A DNA stretch of 64,000 nucleotides from Megalopta genalis (lineage: Eukaryota > Arthropoda > Insecta > Hymenoptera > Halictidae). Of this stretch, positions 24,246 through 38,100 are shown in pieces. The translations under genes and the position numbers were made by a program. How positions within the stretch are numbered: the stretch's first letter is position 1; every line of letters begins with the position of its first letter. A model generated the notes under the pieces. That model saw only the letters and a list, made by a program, of their open reading frames with translations, was not told the origin of the DNA and did no database searches. The stretch spans positions 13,227,501 to 13,291,500 of the forward strand of contig NC_135019.1 of NCBI RefSeq assembly GCF_051020955.1, in the 5' to 3' direction.

Positions 24246-24446
24246 ATCGTTAACGATAGTGTACGTTAAGGTCTTCTCATTGAATTAAATGATCGCCTTC
24301 GACAATAATTCGGTTGCTCCCGATCGGTTAGATGATTTACATAGGCTCGTGTATTATGTTTACTCGTATAACATAGATCAGCTGTAAATAATTGTTGAAG
24401 TGTCTTTTAAACTCTAAAACGACAATAAACGCGGACGAGGACTTAC

Positions 24447-24505
24447 CATACACAACAAATGAAAAATCTCCCGAAAATGGATAGTACAAATCCTTCTTTC
24501 ACCAT
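24447..24505 (-). CDS. Possible start exon (uncertain)
   Basis: On the minus strand an ATG in good context (CGCGCCATGG) opens 19 codons plus two bases, MVKEGFVLSIFGRFFICCV, ending at a strong donor (TATG|GTAAGT). The hydrophobic stretch could be a signal or anchor. I could not find a phase-compatible next exon: joining it to 21754-22026 puts that exon in a frame with an early stop. It may be chance. Confidence 0.2.
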
Positions 24506-26433
24506 GGCGCGTTTCAAACAAATAAATATGTATGAAACAAACACCATGGAAAATAACCAGACAATAACGTCGAATGCAATTTCGTTTCTCGTGTCAATAT
24601 TCGGCTCGGGCCTCGAGCGACAATATTATTATGTAAGTCTCGTATCGTACAACTGTATTAGAATAATTAACATATTATTAAAACACTGTAACGTACAAGA
24701 TGTTCTCCAATTAGTGATACAACCAAGAAATTGATTTTTACTTGCCACGTATGACAGGAATATACAATCGAAGTTTGCCTACATTGAAATTAACTGTTTT
24801 TCTAAAAATACTTAATTGTAATACAAGTTAACGTTTAAGAAACGCTTTGGTCTACTGCAAGTAGAAACGATCAGAGAAAAGTGGTCAGAGAAGCTGTCCA
24901 ATTTATCAATAATTATTCTGCACATTTTACTTGTACCGACAATTGCGGGACATCTTGTATAAAAAATACTCGCAATAATTACTGAAAAACCCCGCTATTT
25001 ATTTAAGAATCGTTAAGAGTAATTTTTAGTAATGATATTTAAAAAATCATATATTTTTTTGAGAGTTCTCGTTCACTCTACTTTAGCTCAATTGAAATAA
25101 ACGGAAATCACAAGAGATTAAGTTACTTTAACTTTTGGTGGGAGTAAATGGCACAAGTAATGTAAAACATTTTAAGTCTAGCGCGGCTGAACGTATTTGA
25201 GGATGGATATTCGTTGAACAAACAGAAACGCTAAATTGAATCGACGTTCAGCCCGACTACAACGTAACTGTTAAGAAAACGACATACGCTATTTATTGTA
25301 TCTTTGTAGTTATTAAGCAAAATGTTACATATATATAGTACACTGTTTAGTTATGTAAAATAACGATTATGGAGATTGCATTTCATATTTTTAGCTAAGT
25401 ATAATATAATAACTCTTATAAATATTTCATATCAATTTTTTATTTAATAGTTTTCTTCACGTGTAGACAATAATGTATAAATATTTGTTTTACATAGATC
25501 AACGTATATGTGATATTTCTAGACGTATCTTTATTGACAATAATTGACAAGTACATATTCTCGGCGAATTCGTTGACGCTAGTGAGCTGTTTGCAAGCGC
25601 TCGAGGCTCAAACGAATAAAAAGTGTCAATAAAATAACACGGTTAAGGTCTATTGCGTGCTTGATCAATGATAAAAAGAGAAAAAATATGGAATATCGAT
25701 TTTTATAAAAAATTTTCATTGATTGGACTTCGTTGTTTCTGTTTGTTCTTTTAGGGGTGCCCGATCGGTTTCGCGGTAGGTGTGTACGAAGTTGTGTGTC
25801 CATCCATATTTAAAATGCAATTAAAGCGTGAGATAAGAAGGCTGTGTATCCGAGGAGACACGAAAGTGTGAGCTACGAAGTTAGTTCTCAGAGACGATTC
25901 GTGTTATTCAAATTTTATTCACGATACATCGTACCAGATAGCCAAACCTCGATGTAGCTTGTGCAATAAAATAAATAAGATACACAGAGATGCGGGGTGT
26001 AGCTAATGTTACAATTATATGTATATATATATAATTAGATTTATATATATACACATATAAATACGAGTATAATATATACACTTATGTTACGTATACGTAA
26101 AACTGTACATATATATATTGTTGTCAGTTGAATGTTAAAATAAATAACGTGCGTGAATATGGATCTGTAACTGTATTTTAATTGATCGATTTAATTAACC
26201 CTTAAGCGGACTACCAAGGTCGGTGAAGCCCTATCGATGACTAGAATACGGACCTTTATGCAAAGTAAAAATTTTTAACCACAATTGCTCAGAACAGGAA
26301 TAAAATAAACATTTAGTTCCTCTTTTTTATTAATTTCAGTGGATTGCAAATATTGTACCATTAATTTTAAATTCTGATTTTTCTTTTGTTCTGTGTTTCA
26401 TCTACTCAATACATATTATCTACGTTACATGCA

Positions 26434-26827
26434 CAGGATGTCCCAAAATGTCTCACAAATCCGGTAATGGAGGGTTCTTGACGTCATTTGAAGTAAATTT
26501 TTCCTTAGCGGAAATGCAATCCGCGGCTTTGTTTACGAGTTATTAACGAAAAACATTGACCAATAGGAAGGGGAGCTCGGCTGGCCCAAAGCGGCCCAGC
26601 CAACGAGCGCGCGAAGCCCAGTTCCGCTGATTGGCTCGGCTATCTGATGCCAGCTGATCTTGCCTCTTACTGTTAATAATTCGTTTAAAAAAAAATTTTT
26701 TTTGATAATTCGTAAACGAAGCCGCGGATTATATTTTTGCTAAGGAAAAAGTTACTTCAAATCACCTCAGAGACTCCCTATTTCCATCCGGAAATAGGGG
26801 CAGAGACATTTTTGGAACAGCTTGTAT
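26434..26827. mobile_element. GGGTGTCCC-family element, copy 3 (AAAATGTCTC end type)
   Basis: Ends ACAGGATGTCCCAAAATGTC and mirror GACATTTTTGGAACAGCTTGT. The inner blocks TTTTCCTTAGCGGAAATGCA and ACGAGTTATTAACGAAAA match the other copies. It ends about 440 bp before the PRMT7 start codon, so it may contribute to that promoter region. Confidence 0.8.
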
Positions 26828-27265
26828 ATACATACCTATGAATGGGTCTACCTCCCCTACACCCTACTGTTGAAAGCTGTGCCATCTTTGGGGGTGCCAT
26901 AGTCATCTTTTATACTTATATGTAACATAGTGTATAAGTGTATAATACTCATTCGCGCGTGCCGCTAGTAGTTTACATTGGTTTACATTTTAACAATCAT
27001 TTTCACATGTCGTAATATCATATTCTTTTTGTATAAATTCAGTTTTAACTAAATTTATAGTTAAATTCATAGTTAAGTTAACTGGAATGCAACTTTATCG
27101 AACATTCCATGTTAACCTGAACGTGGTGTGATAAACATAAATAAAACTGTGATTTAAAATATTGTTTCTTACAAAAATAGACATTATTATAGTTTTTATA
27201 TGATTAGGTAGCTCTGTAAAAATCATATACATAGATTTTCGTTAAATCAATTTTCTCTGTGAAAC

Positions 27266-30200
27266 ATGGCTCTCGAAAATACAGATATGCGTCCATTCAC
27301 CAGTTTTGATAACTGGATAGATGAAGATACTTTTGATTATTACCAAGAAATTGCAAGATCAGCATTTGCCGATATGCTACACGATCATGAAAGAGTTAGT
27401 CCTCCAAAGTGTTCTTTTAAATAACCTTTACGATGCAACAATGTTCACAATAATTATTATGTTATTATAATTATAGAATCAGAAGTATTATGTCGCTCTT
27501 AAAATTGCAATTGAAAAAAAACATGAAATGGGAGAAGAGGCCAATGTTCTTGATATAGGAACTGGTACTGGTTTGTTTTCGATGATGTCTGCCGCATGCG
27601 GTGCTGATACTGTAACAGCATGCGAGGTATTTCATTTCTATAGAAATTTCATTATTTTATTATATTTGTAAATATAGAATTTATTAGGTGATTTGAAAAT
27701 TAATAATTTAAATTGTTAATTTTCCTCTAGGTTTTTTCACCAATGGCTGAGTGTGCTATGAAAATAATTGAAAAAAATGGTTTCAAAGACAAGATCAGAT
27801 TGATACCGAAACGATCTACAAAAATAACAGTGGGACGGGATGGCGATATGCCCAAGAAAGCAAATATTTTAATTGCAGAAGTTTTTGATACAGAACTTAT
27901 TGGGGAAGGAGCTCTTTCTACATTTAAACACGCTTATGAAAACCTCCTCGAAGTATATGCATTATATTTTTGAACATTATATTCTGTTATATTGCATACT
28001 TATAATGTCTAACTTATTACTTCTTCTTTCTAGGAAAAAAGTATAGTTGTGCCACATAGTGCCACAATTTGGGTACAAGTTGTTGAAAGTTCTGCTGTAC
28101 ATGCATGGAACAAAGTACAACCAATAAAATACAAAAACGAATGTTTAATTGACACTCCACATTCCGCAAAGTCTTGTTTTGGACTTGAATATGTGCACGA
28201 TTTACAGTTAACACAATTTCCATATGATGCATTTACACCTCTGATGCCACCCCAGCCTGTATTTAGGTAAATGCAAAAAATATGGATTAAAGTGATCTTT
28301 AAAAAATATACTAGTTATTCTGAAATGGAATTATAAACATTTTGAGTACTTAGTACACAAGAAAGTAAAGAAAAAGTTTCTTCTTGAGACTGATTTAACT
28401 GACCTGTTATTGTTGAAACAGTATTAAAGAGTAATTAATCATTATTTATGCTTCGGCACGCAATAATTTTGATAAGTACATTTTCTAAATATGAGCCAAT
28501 TACAATGCATACTATGTACTTCAAAGATTTGTAACACCTTTTCTGAAAAAGGTGCACACCGCAGATAAAGTAATATAAGGTAAATGTTCCAGGTTTGATT
28601 TTACTGGCAAAACTCCTTTGTCGTATGTTGAAACAGTAAATTTACGCGTGAAGCCGACATTGACTGGTACAGCTCATGCTGTTTTCATGTGGTGGGACTT
28701 GAACATGGATATAGACAATCAGGTATTAATTGTATACTGCTGAATATTTTGAGCTCGATGCCAAAAAGCTTCTGTATTGTAGGTTTCGCTAAGTTGCGCA
28801 CCTGTTTGGGAGCATCCAGATGCTAAGAAAATGTTACGCGAAGGTTTAAGCCTTTCAGAAATAGCCGATATAATACCATGGAGGGACCATTGGGTGCAAG
28901 CTATTTATCATTTACCCGTAGAAACCTCGATTGTTGCGGGTCGTGAAATCAGTCTGATCGGATGTCACGACGAGTATTCTTTATGGTTTGATTTGTACGT
29001 TAACTTTAACCCTTTATTAATGTTATTTACTATTTTATAGCTACGTAATGTGACCGCTTACTTTTAGAATCTACGAAACAATTACTAGAATGCCTGTGTG
29101 CAGTTGCGGTATTCACATCGCTTATTCCAGAACCCGCATGGGACAACTAAACGATCAGAGACGAAACGAAAAATATATTAGAGCACTGGAAAAGAGAATT
29201 ACTCCAAAAACCGTTTGTTTGTGCTTGTCGGATGGTTGTTTGTTAGGCCTCGCTGCTATTAAATTAGGAGCAAAGAAAGTATTTATGTTAGAAACAAAAG
29301 TCCATTCCAGACAATGCATGGAGAAATTTATCACATTCAACAACTTGTCGGAAAAAGTACAAATTATAGAATCGGCGGATGATCTGCCTTCAGAAAAAGA
29401 AATTAATTTAATCTTCGGTGAACCGTACTTTATCACTTCCATGCTACCATGGGATAATCTTAGCTACTGGTATCTCACTTCAAAGTATTCACCTCGCGTA
29501 CGAAGAATACCGATTGCAGCGACGATACTAGCTGTTGCCGTAGAATTCAAAGATCTCCATAAAATACGAACTCCACTTGGAGTTTGCGAAGGTTACGACT
29601 TATCGATTTTTGATGCACTTCTCCAAGTAAGTTGATTTGCAAACAATAATGCAACGTAGTAAAAAAGCTATTATTTAAAATATAGTATACAATTTTGCAT
29701 TGGTTTAACTAAATAAACTATTACTGGTAAAAACTAAGTCCAAAGTAGCTCTATGAGAGGAGTACATAATTTTTAAAAATTATTTTTTAGGAATCGAGCG
29801 AGAAAACCGACAATCCAGTAGAACCCCAACCATTGTGGGAGTATCCTGCCAAAGCATTAAGTTTACCTTTTGTTATTCATAAGTTCGATTTAAGACAATA
29901 TGATGATGGATTAAGGAATATACATATCTCCGACTCAATTCCTATTCTAGAGTAAGATCGTTTTTATTTGTTTTCTATGTACTAAAAGTCTATAAGATAT
30001 TAACAATTTAATTTTTGTTAATCTAGGAGTGGATCGTGTAACGGCGTAGCTTTGTGGGTGGATTGGCATCTAAACGCTCAGATTACGGTATCGTCAGGAC
30101 CAACGAGGGCAATACAACCTGGCGCACGAATATCGTGGGATCCATTCACAAGACAAGGTGTACATATATTTAGGGACGTAACAAACGTTACACAACAAAG

Positions 30201-30288
30201 TTCTCTTGATTGGTCGTTCGACTATGCGCCAGAACTTTTCAGGACTATGAAATTTGATTTTCATGTATTGTCAGAACCACTAAAATAA
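27266..30288 (+). CDS. PRMT7: Protein arginine N-methyltransferase 7
   Basis: Nine phase-consistent exons: 27266-27394, 27477-27626, 27731-27952, 28034-28266, 28593-28722, 28783-28994, 29068-29626, 29791-29951, 30027-30288. They give 685 residues, against 692 in human PRMT7. The N-terminal module has the AdoMet motif I VLDIGTGTG (67-75), the acidic ACEVFSPMA (about 91-99) and the double-E loop AEVFDTELIGEG (142-153). The second, degenerate methyltransferase module starts near residue 365 and includes VCLCLSDGCLLGLAAIKLG and LIFGEPYF. PRMT7 makes monomethylarginine only (type III) on histones, splicing and translation proteins, using AdoMet, in nucleus and cytosol; the tandem modules act as one pseudo-dimer. 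The start is the only ATG before the conserved FDNWIDEDTFDYYQEIARS. It converges with DTWD2. Confidence 0.96.
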
Positions 30289-30475
30289 TCTGACGCATCA
30301 TTTATAAAAATATACATTTTTAAATTGAAACCATTCATTGTTTATATAATTCCTGTTTATGGTATACTGTCCCTTTGCGTATACGATTATCAAAAATTAA
30401 ACATTTATCATGGGATGAATCTCTTTAAATAGCTATAATTAGAATTCTATAACTTCAAACTACAAAATGGAAATG
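30289..30475. other. 187-bp gap between convergent PRMT7 and DTWD2 stops
   Basis: The two 3' UTRs must terminate within, or overlap across, this AT-rich gap. I see no canonical AATAAA on either strand inside it, so weak variant signals or overlapping transcripts are likely. Confidence 0.5.
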
Positions 30476-31584
30476 TTACGTTGATTCCTCAGGTAACATT
30501 CGCAATTGTTTCGCTAGCCGTCGTCCTATGAGTTTAGGATAAGCTTTCTGTTTAATAAGAAATTCTTTGCTCTGGTGAGTTACAGCACCATTTTCCAACT
30601 GAAATCTAAAAATTTCATCAATGTTAATTTTATCAGTTAAGATGGGGTATTATAATATTGAAATTACCTGCAGAGATAATGCAGAGGTCCAAGCATTCTA
30701 TCCTTCAATTCTGGATCACCTTCTAAAATGGAAAGTGCAAAAGCACCAGTTTCAAGCGTAGATAAACATCCTTCGGTTGGCTGTGTTCTAATAACATATT
30801 CGCTTGTTGGAACTCCAACCAATTTGCATGCTCTTAAAAGGCTAAGTGCTGGACTAGAATGATATATTGCCTGTAGAAATATACAAAATAAATGAGTGTC
30901 CACAAAGAAGATTCTTTTAAGAATCATGGTTATTCTAATGCGATACGATCACTGGTTTACCTTCGCCTGTGGCCAGGTACCATCTAATAAAATAAGATTA
31001 TAAGGCTCTTGTCCATCTGTACCAACAGGAGTCAATTTATCGAGTGGTACAGCATCAGTCGATGGATAAAGTAGTAGAGTATTCTTATCATTCAAAATTT
31101 CTGTTAATCCTTCGTGCTTCGGCAATGGAAATTTCTTACCTCTAAAGCATAGGATAAAATCAGATTAATTGTATGCTTTCATAATGAGTTACAATATTCT
31201 ACGTTAAATACCTATATGTGATGCACTTTCCAGATTCTAGACCTAGAGCAAGCATAGGCGCCGTTCTTAAACAACGCTTTACTTCAGCCGGATGCTGTAG
31301 AATAATTATTCTTGATGCAGGGCACACTATGTGTTTCGGTAATCCTGGACACCAACACACTGGCACTGGTCTTCTAGAAAGTTAGAAAGATCCCTATAGG
31401 TCACTGTAATATTTATCTTACTATTGCTTTCTAATATGCGCGATACAGGAACTGTATGACACTAGCTGAATATAACCTAATATCATTCGCACGCTTACTT
31501 GCATTGCGTGCATTTGTTTCTTGTTTCCGGAGGGTCAGCATATATTTCTGATAATTCTTGCCATACAGATTCTTCGTTTGTCAT
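30476..31584 (-). CDS. DTWD2: tRNA-uridine aminocarboxypropyltransferase, DTW-domain protein 2
   Basis: Five phase-consistent exons on the minus strand: 31584-31499, 31373-31212, 31141-30961, 30870-30668, 30605-30476. They give 253 residues; human DTWD2 is somewhat longer (about 298). Family landmarks are an N-terminal zinc-ribbon-like CTQC (25-28) with CWC (35-37), PASRIIILQHPAEVKR (47-62), LLYPSTDA, the signature DGTW (136-139) in NLILLDGTWPQAK, and RTQPTEGCLSTLE near the C-terminal third. The enzyme transfers the 3-amino-3-carboxypropyl group from AdoMet to uridine (acp3U) in certain tRNAs. DTWD2 rather than DTWD1 is my reading of the motif spacing. The ATG at 31584 directly precedes the conserved TNEESVWQELSEIYADPPE stretch. 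Confidence 0.9.
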
Positions 31585-33418
31585 AATAATAATGTAGAAA
31601 AATATAAAAGATATCGATCGCTGGACAATGATAAAGGTGCACACATAATAAACAGTAAGAGATTGCGTGAAACTGATAATCGAACGTGACTAGAAAAATT
31701 ATTAACGGAATCACAAATATATTTTCGAAATACTAATATACATATATTAAACTGTCATTGTACATAAGACTTTTGTACAGAACATAAACAAATGTTTCGA
31801 AAGATTTTTAATAGAGTGTTACAACATGACATGCATATCTTGGAACAACTTTCATTTGGTTCCCAAAATAACATCCTATTACGCTGTCCTAATCTTTGTC
31901 AATCGTACATTTAATATTAAATATAGATATATGTGTATAAGAATAATTGTAATAATCGAATACATAACATCTAAAAGAAATTTTAAACAACTAGACATGC
32001 CACGACACGGGTGACAGTAGCGTCATTTAGAGCGGCAGGTTTGTGAACTAATTATCCCTATCGCTATAGCGTATAAGATAAAGATAGAGATACGGTGCGA
32101 CAAGCATAGACGGTGCAGTCAAGAAAATCAACTACGCAAGACGCGACGCATGCGCAGGGAGTTCCGCATAGCGGCGTGGGGAGTCTACCTGGCGAATATT
32201 ACAATTCTGACCTATGATCAGATGGAGATTCTGTGTCGCATCGCCATCGTAGTTTAGAATTATAATGTTCACTCGGTAGACGCTTGACGTCGCTGTGCGG
32301 GACTCCCAGCGTATGCGTCGTCTTGCGTAGTCCATTGAGCACAGATAGAACCACACTCGTGCCACCACAAACTTTTCTGCAGGACTTCGAATTCCCCGGT
32401 ACGTACACGCGAAGTATGACGAGCAAGAAGGTATTCGACAAGGAAAGACTTATACAATAGAGCCTTTCGATAACCTGACTAGACGATAGGGAATTCATTA
32501 ATAACAAGCTTCCGATTAATAACTTGGAAATATTAGCAATTGGAGAATATATGTATAATAGATCTTCAACAACTTTCATATATAGCTTTCGATCGAATGT
32601 TCGTTCTAATTAAATAGCTTTTAGTAACTATATAAATATTTGTCCCAACATTACTGCGCAAAGATTTAACATATCTTGCATAAAGATTTGTGCATTGGAT
32701 AATAAGAAAAAACAGGAAGAAGAAGAATGGAACTTCTGTCAATCAAGAAGAAAAGAAAAAGAACACGACCTCTGCTGACCTTGTCGCACACTGTCTCCAA
32801 CTTTGTCTTACATATTGCGAAGACAGAGAAACGGTCCTATCACTTAAAAACAAAGTATTGGATAGATAGAGAAAATTAGTTCACCAAGTCGTCGCCGTAG
32901 ACGGTACTATCATCGATGAGGGTGATTTAATTCGCAGATTCTGCCACTAGGTGGGTTTCCATGCTTTTCTATGCTCGTCGGACGGCTATTTTGCAATAAA
33001 CCATATGGGACTTTATAACATCGACTCGATATATGTATAACCTTTCTCATAGCTGTAACTATATAGAACAGCTCTATTCAACACAAGAAACAACGTTGAA
33101 ATACTGTTTCCACAATAACAACCGCTTAACCAGTATTTCTTTCTTATCCGACTTCAAAATTATTGTTTTTCGCTCCGTTGGTAGAAAGATTTTGTTTTTC
33201 ACAAACTAATTTAAGAATGCTCGTTGTAAATATTACAGAGAGTTAGTGTTTGTTCTTTAGAGCTTTTTTATTTATCGTATCTTTATATTATAATATCGTA
33301 TATTAATAAACTAATTATTAATAAACTTGCTGTTCATTTCGAGTTAATTTCAATTTGAGTTAATAGACATGCAATAGTTTTCACGGTACATAGTTTGCTC
33401 TGTAATTCCGTCGTTGCT

Positions 33419-33437
33419 GGGGGGGGGGGGGGGGGGG
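33419..33437. repeat. Poly-G run
   Basis: Nineteen consecutive G on the plus strand, followed by CAGGGAAAGG. Unusual in AT-rich DNA; it could form a G-quadruplex, or its length could be an assembly approximation. Confidence 0.9.
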
Positions 33438-35131
33438 CAGGGAAAGGTAATAAGAAAATCACACACACGCACGCAGAGTTATAGATTTTTAAGCATTTTT
33501 TTACTAAAGAAACATATTTCAATAACGAACACACACGGACAAATCAGTGGTCGAACTAAACCATACAAGATTAGGTACTTCTCTATTTCCTCTTTGCATC
33601 TAGAAGGTTACAATGCTTTGGTTACCTTTTTTTTTTCTTTTTGGTTTTAGGTATATAGGATACTTATGGGTATAATTAGTGTTCTTTGTTGGTTTCCATT
33701 GTTTTGTTTAGCACTGAAATTACCAAGCAGCTGATAGTTTCAAGTTCGCTCGTAGTCGTTTCGGCTGCTCGATCGCGTGATCGGTCCGACACACGTATAG
33801 TACATACTACTCATCGTTACACAATAATTACTATTACTATCGACCTGTCGCGACAAAATCCCAACCACGTCAATCACGCGAATCAAGGAGCCATCTATTG
33901 CTTCGCACTTTCAAAGATAAACATATACGACGCGGTCGCCCGAATCTCAATATATTTTCTTTATTACAACGTCGCTTACACTAAATTCACAGTTTGAGAC
34001 AAAGCGACCAACCGACTCCCGTCGATTCTTCCCGCGAATCCAAGATAAGAATCCGTTGTTCAAGACGGCCCCTTCTCGATTCCCGTTCAATTCGTTAATT
34101 GTCGATCGACGAAATAAATATGTGAACTGTGGTCGCAGTTCCGTGGCCTACCATTCAATTGTTATATCGTTCCGCGCGCGTCGATACGCGCGAAAAACAT
34201 TGTCGCGTGCACCAGCCACTTGCTCGCGGTAGTTCGTATCCAATGAATAATATACACGCTATGGTTTTTCATTTTTCACGAACACCGCGCCGCGGTGTCT
34301 CCGACGACGATCGGCGCGCAACAGCTCTACGGACATTTTCATGAAGCGGATGGACGCAGAAGAACACGTCGAGTTCGATCGATACATACATATTATGCAG
34401 TTATGTAATTATTCATTGGTACGTTTATCGTTTTTTTTTTCTTTTTAACGGTGCGGTTCTCAATGGTTTCCGTTTCTCTTTCGTTCGATTCGTAGCGACG
34501 CGTGAACGCTCCCGTTCGGCAGTGACGTTTTTATTCGGGTACGATGACAACCTATACAGAAGGTCCGATATGAATTTCTTCTATTGCCACGCGATCGATA
34601 TGTCGAAACTTGGATCGTTTCGAATCCGCTCGGAGAGTCCGATCTTGGCTCGGCGGTGCGCTGTTATTTCTAGTTTGTACGAACAAGTTAATACATTCGA
34701 CGCGATGTGATATTCATTTTGATATGTAAGCGGAGCTCGGAAGGATATGTAAATCGATTTGAATCAATGTGATCGAAGATATCTAGAAGACGATAATAGA
34801 ATCTTTCGGTAGTTTCTTAAAACGTATTTTTCTGCTCTCTAAATATTCCGTCGAGTTTTTCTTTTTTTTTTTTTTGTAACGCGTTTCTCCAAAAGTCGAT
34901 GTCGTGGCTCCTCTTCGTCGCGAGGAGAAGGCTCGGCATTCTAAACTATATGGTACGATCAAACGATTTACACTGAAAGCGGATTATGCGACGATATTCG
35001 GTTCGATCGAACGACGCTATGCGAATCTGTTTTATGGTCACGCGGAAATCGCATTTCCGCTTGCAGGAGGGCGAGCTTGCCGTTTCAACGCGTGTGTCTC
35101 GGTTTCAAGATTTTCGCTTGTTTCGCTGATT

Positions 35132-35181
<50 letters not shown>
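35132..35181. repeat. (CT)n microsatellite
   Basis: About 50 bp of pure TC/CT repeat after TTTCTCC. Confidence 0.95.
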
Positions 35182-35182
<1 letters not shown>

Positions 35183-38100
35183 GCGAATCAATATGCCTTG
35201 TATCGGTCGCGATCCCGTGTAAATTGTTCTCGTCGTTCTGTTCGCGCGTACATACACATACCGGCACGCATACATACACACGTGCGCACGTACAATACGC
35301 ACAGGACAAAAATTTGCTAGCTCTCTCGACAAACTATATAGTACATACCTACAACATTTTTAGGATGTAAACGCGCGCGATTAGGATGCAATGTCGCGCG
35401 CGACTTGTTTTTCTCCGTTGGTTCGCACGGTACCGCGGTGCGTACAAGTGATAGCGGATAAGAGTAACATCGTACGATCGCGCGTAATCATAGTAGTAAA
35501 AAGTAAAAACAGTATGAAAAATTATTGTATTGTTTCCCGTTACTTATTATTAGGTCGTGACCCACATCGTCGATCTCGCGAACACAAGCTATCGTTGGAC
35601 GACAAATTCCAAAGTTGTGTTCGTCCACGAATACCTAGGATACACGCGAGAACTACGTTTTCTCTCCTTTTTTTTCCCCCTTGTTAATAGCGTATATTAT
35701 TTGTCTTTTTATTTTGTTACGATTCTATCGTGTACGTTCCGTCGAGATCCGCGCTGTTCGTCGAGCTTCGAACTTCGAATTACGAATTTCGAGTCTCGCG
35801 AGTCTGGTGTTCGATCGGCCTCGAATCTGGAACGACCGATTATGCGATGGAAATACAGTTCGCATGGTAAGGTAATGATCGATGCTGTCCCGTAATGACG
35901 ATGATAGGTAAAAAATGATGAGGGTTGTTGCGTTGCTTCTGAACATTGTTCGAATAGCAGGTGTTTGCTGACGATTTGTCGCTCGAAAACGTGGATGATT
36001 ATTGTCCGCTTGTTTTTCCGTTCGATTCAACCAGTCCCGGGTCGTTGTTAACCGACTAGCGAATATAATTACCTTCCCTTCAATTTTACTAGCATCATTC
36101 GGTCTCATCGTGCATACACAACTCTAACAACAAATTGGTCCGTCCGACGATACGACGAACGCTACTCGACTACAAAGCAAAACGGCGAATCGTCAGTCCC
36201 GATCGATTCGCCCCCCCCCTTCCCCCCCGAACGAAACAAAAGATTCTAATCCGTGACAGACGAAATCAATTGTTGTTCCGGTGTAACTCAACGATCCCGA
36301 GAATATATGTAGTTTCCGTTCTACGGCTGTACGCGTCGCGTTCTCAAGCAATAACATCGGGAACGATAAACGTTGGTATTAAACATCTGTCAACATTTAT
36401 CGCGATCCTAAATGTTAATTAATTCGAAGCGCGGTCGAACGGATCGCCGAGCGCGGCGCCTCGGCGGATCCTCGCGTCAAGCATTGTTTGCAGTTTTACG
36501 GATAAGCGACGACTATAATGTTTGAAAACGTGCAAGCGCTCGTTTACATTTCTTAGATATTAAAATTAGCGAGAAAACAAGTTTACAAAAATCTGATAAC
36601 TCGACGTTTGGTCCTTGCTGATAAATATTCGCACGTTTCTTTCGTTTAGTTTACGGATGGGACGCGAGACTCGTGGGCACAATAACAAGTCTCTCTCTCT
36701 CTCTTCGTCGAATGTTCGTACCCCCTTTCTCGACCAAAGAATTTCATCCGAAACGAATCGTTGAGTTAATTTCGAAAGAGCCATTAATGAATTTCACGAA
36801 TCGACGTCGCTCGGCTTATACATAGTGTTGCCACGAAGACACGTTGGATTAATATAACGGAGTTATCTAAATTCCTAGCGACTAATTTAATCTAATGATC
36901 TTTTTTTTTTTTTTTAAACATTCCTCGTATTGGTACTTTAAACGTTTTGACTAGCATTAAATGTTATACGAGTCGAGAACAGGTTCCGCCTTCATCATGA
37001 AGTCGCAGACCGAAAAATGATTCTCTCCTTAACACGCTGCTAAAAACCACTTCCCCAATATGTATTAATTTTCTAGAAAACTCGTTCCCCGTGAATCGTA
37101 AAGTTGAAATAACAGGTAACAACAACACGATACTAATCATATATGTATAATTTAGCTATTCATCCTTATTTCTCGAGAACATCAAGCTCGTTATACCAAG
37201 ATCCAAGAGATCAAACAAAAGACGCCGGCAATCCGATCACCCGAGAAATTCATTAGGGAAGTGATTGCCTTCCGACTAAATATCACTTAAACCCATCCGT
37301 CTACGTCGCCTCGTTCCTGGCAGTTTTAACTAGCTTCCGTGTGTCCGGATCCGTGGAAACGGAACGGAACTTTCTAACCATTCCCACGTATCGCGCGTTC
37401 GCGATGTTCGCGGGCTTCAAAAGTCAGCGAACTCGTTCATCCAACCAATGCCATTCTCCACGACCGTACGTAAAAATCTCGTAGCGTGCTCGCAAATGTC
37501 GGAGCCTTCGCTCTTCACGGTCAACGTTGAACTCTCCCCCGATCGACGTTCAGCTTGGAAACGAAAACGGACGATTTGGGGTGAGGAGGTACGATTAATC
37601 GTGTCTCGCGTCTCGTTAACTGTAAAAACAAGCCGCGAGGCTCGAATAACCGTTCCCGCTTCCCATAATTCCCAAATTGTCAATTTTTTGTTTCCAAGCT
37701 GGGCGCCGATTAGGGAGAATTTACTGTACCGTCTAGTGAAACCGTCGTTGAACAGCGGTAAGAAGCCAACCATCGGGCGGCGCACTCGAAAGAGTGAACA
37801 CCCGCGATCGTGTTTACACGCTGCGTCATTATCGCTTTTTCATCTCGTCGTCATCGATCTGTTGTTATCGTCTATCGGCATCGTTTCGTGCTCTCGAGCC
37901 GTTAATGGTCTCGCCGGGGCGCGCACACCGACAAAGAAGCTAACAGGGACAGCCGTATTCGGCTCACATACTACACATAGGCAGCGCAGAACAATACACG
38001 GTGTAACATACTAACGGTGTAACGAATCGCGTCGCCGTCGACGCACGCCGATCGAACGACAATTACAATAATATCAATTGATCAAACGGGAAATTCATTT

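Larger units (their letters stand above)
22027..26433. other. AT-rich intergenic region
   Basis: No convincing gene apart from a possible start exon at 24447-24505. It contains AT/ATA microsatellite blocks at ~22,122-22,152, 24,094-24,245 and 26,015-26,115, and repeated AATAAA-type signals around 25,965-26,150. A TTAACCCTTAAGCGGAC sequence at ~26,198, resembling the piggyBac-like end near 21,700, has no partner that I can see. Confidence 0.45.

Noticed and set aside
35077..35370. Ser/Leu-repeat frames around 35.1 kb
   Set aside because: Created by the CT microsatellite.
37417..38014. Overlapping 122-codon minus and 188-codon plus frames
   Set aside because: Antisense to each other, with no recognisable domain or codon-level evidence favouring either.
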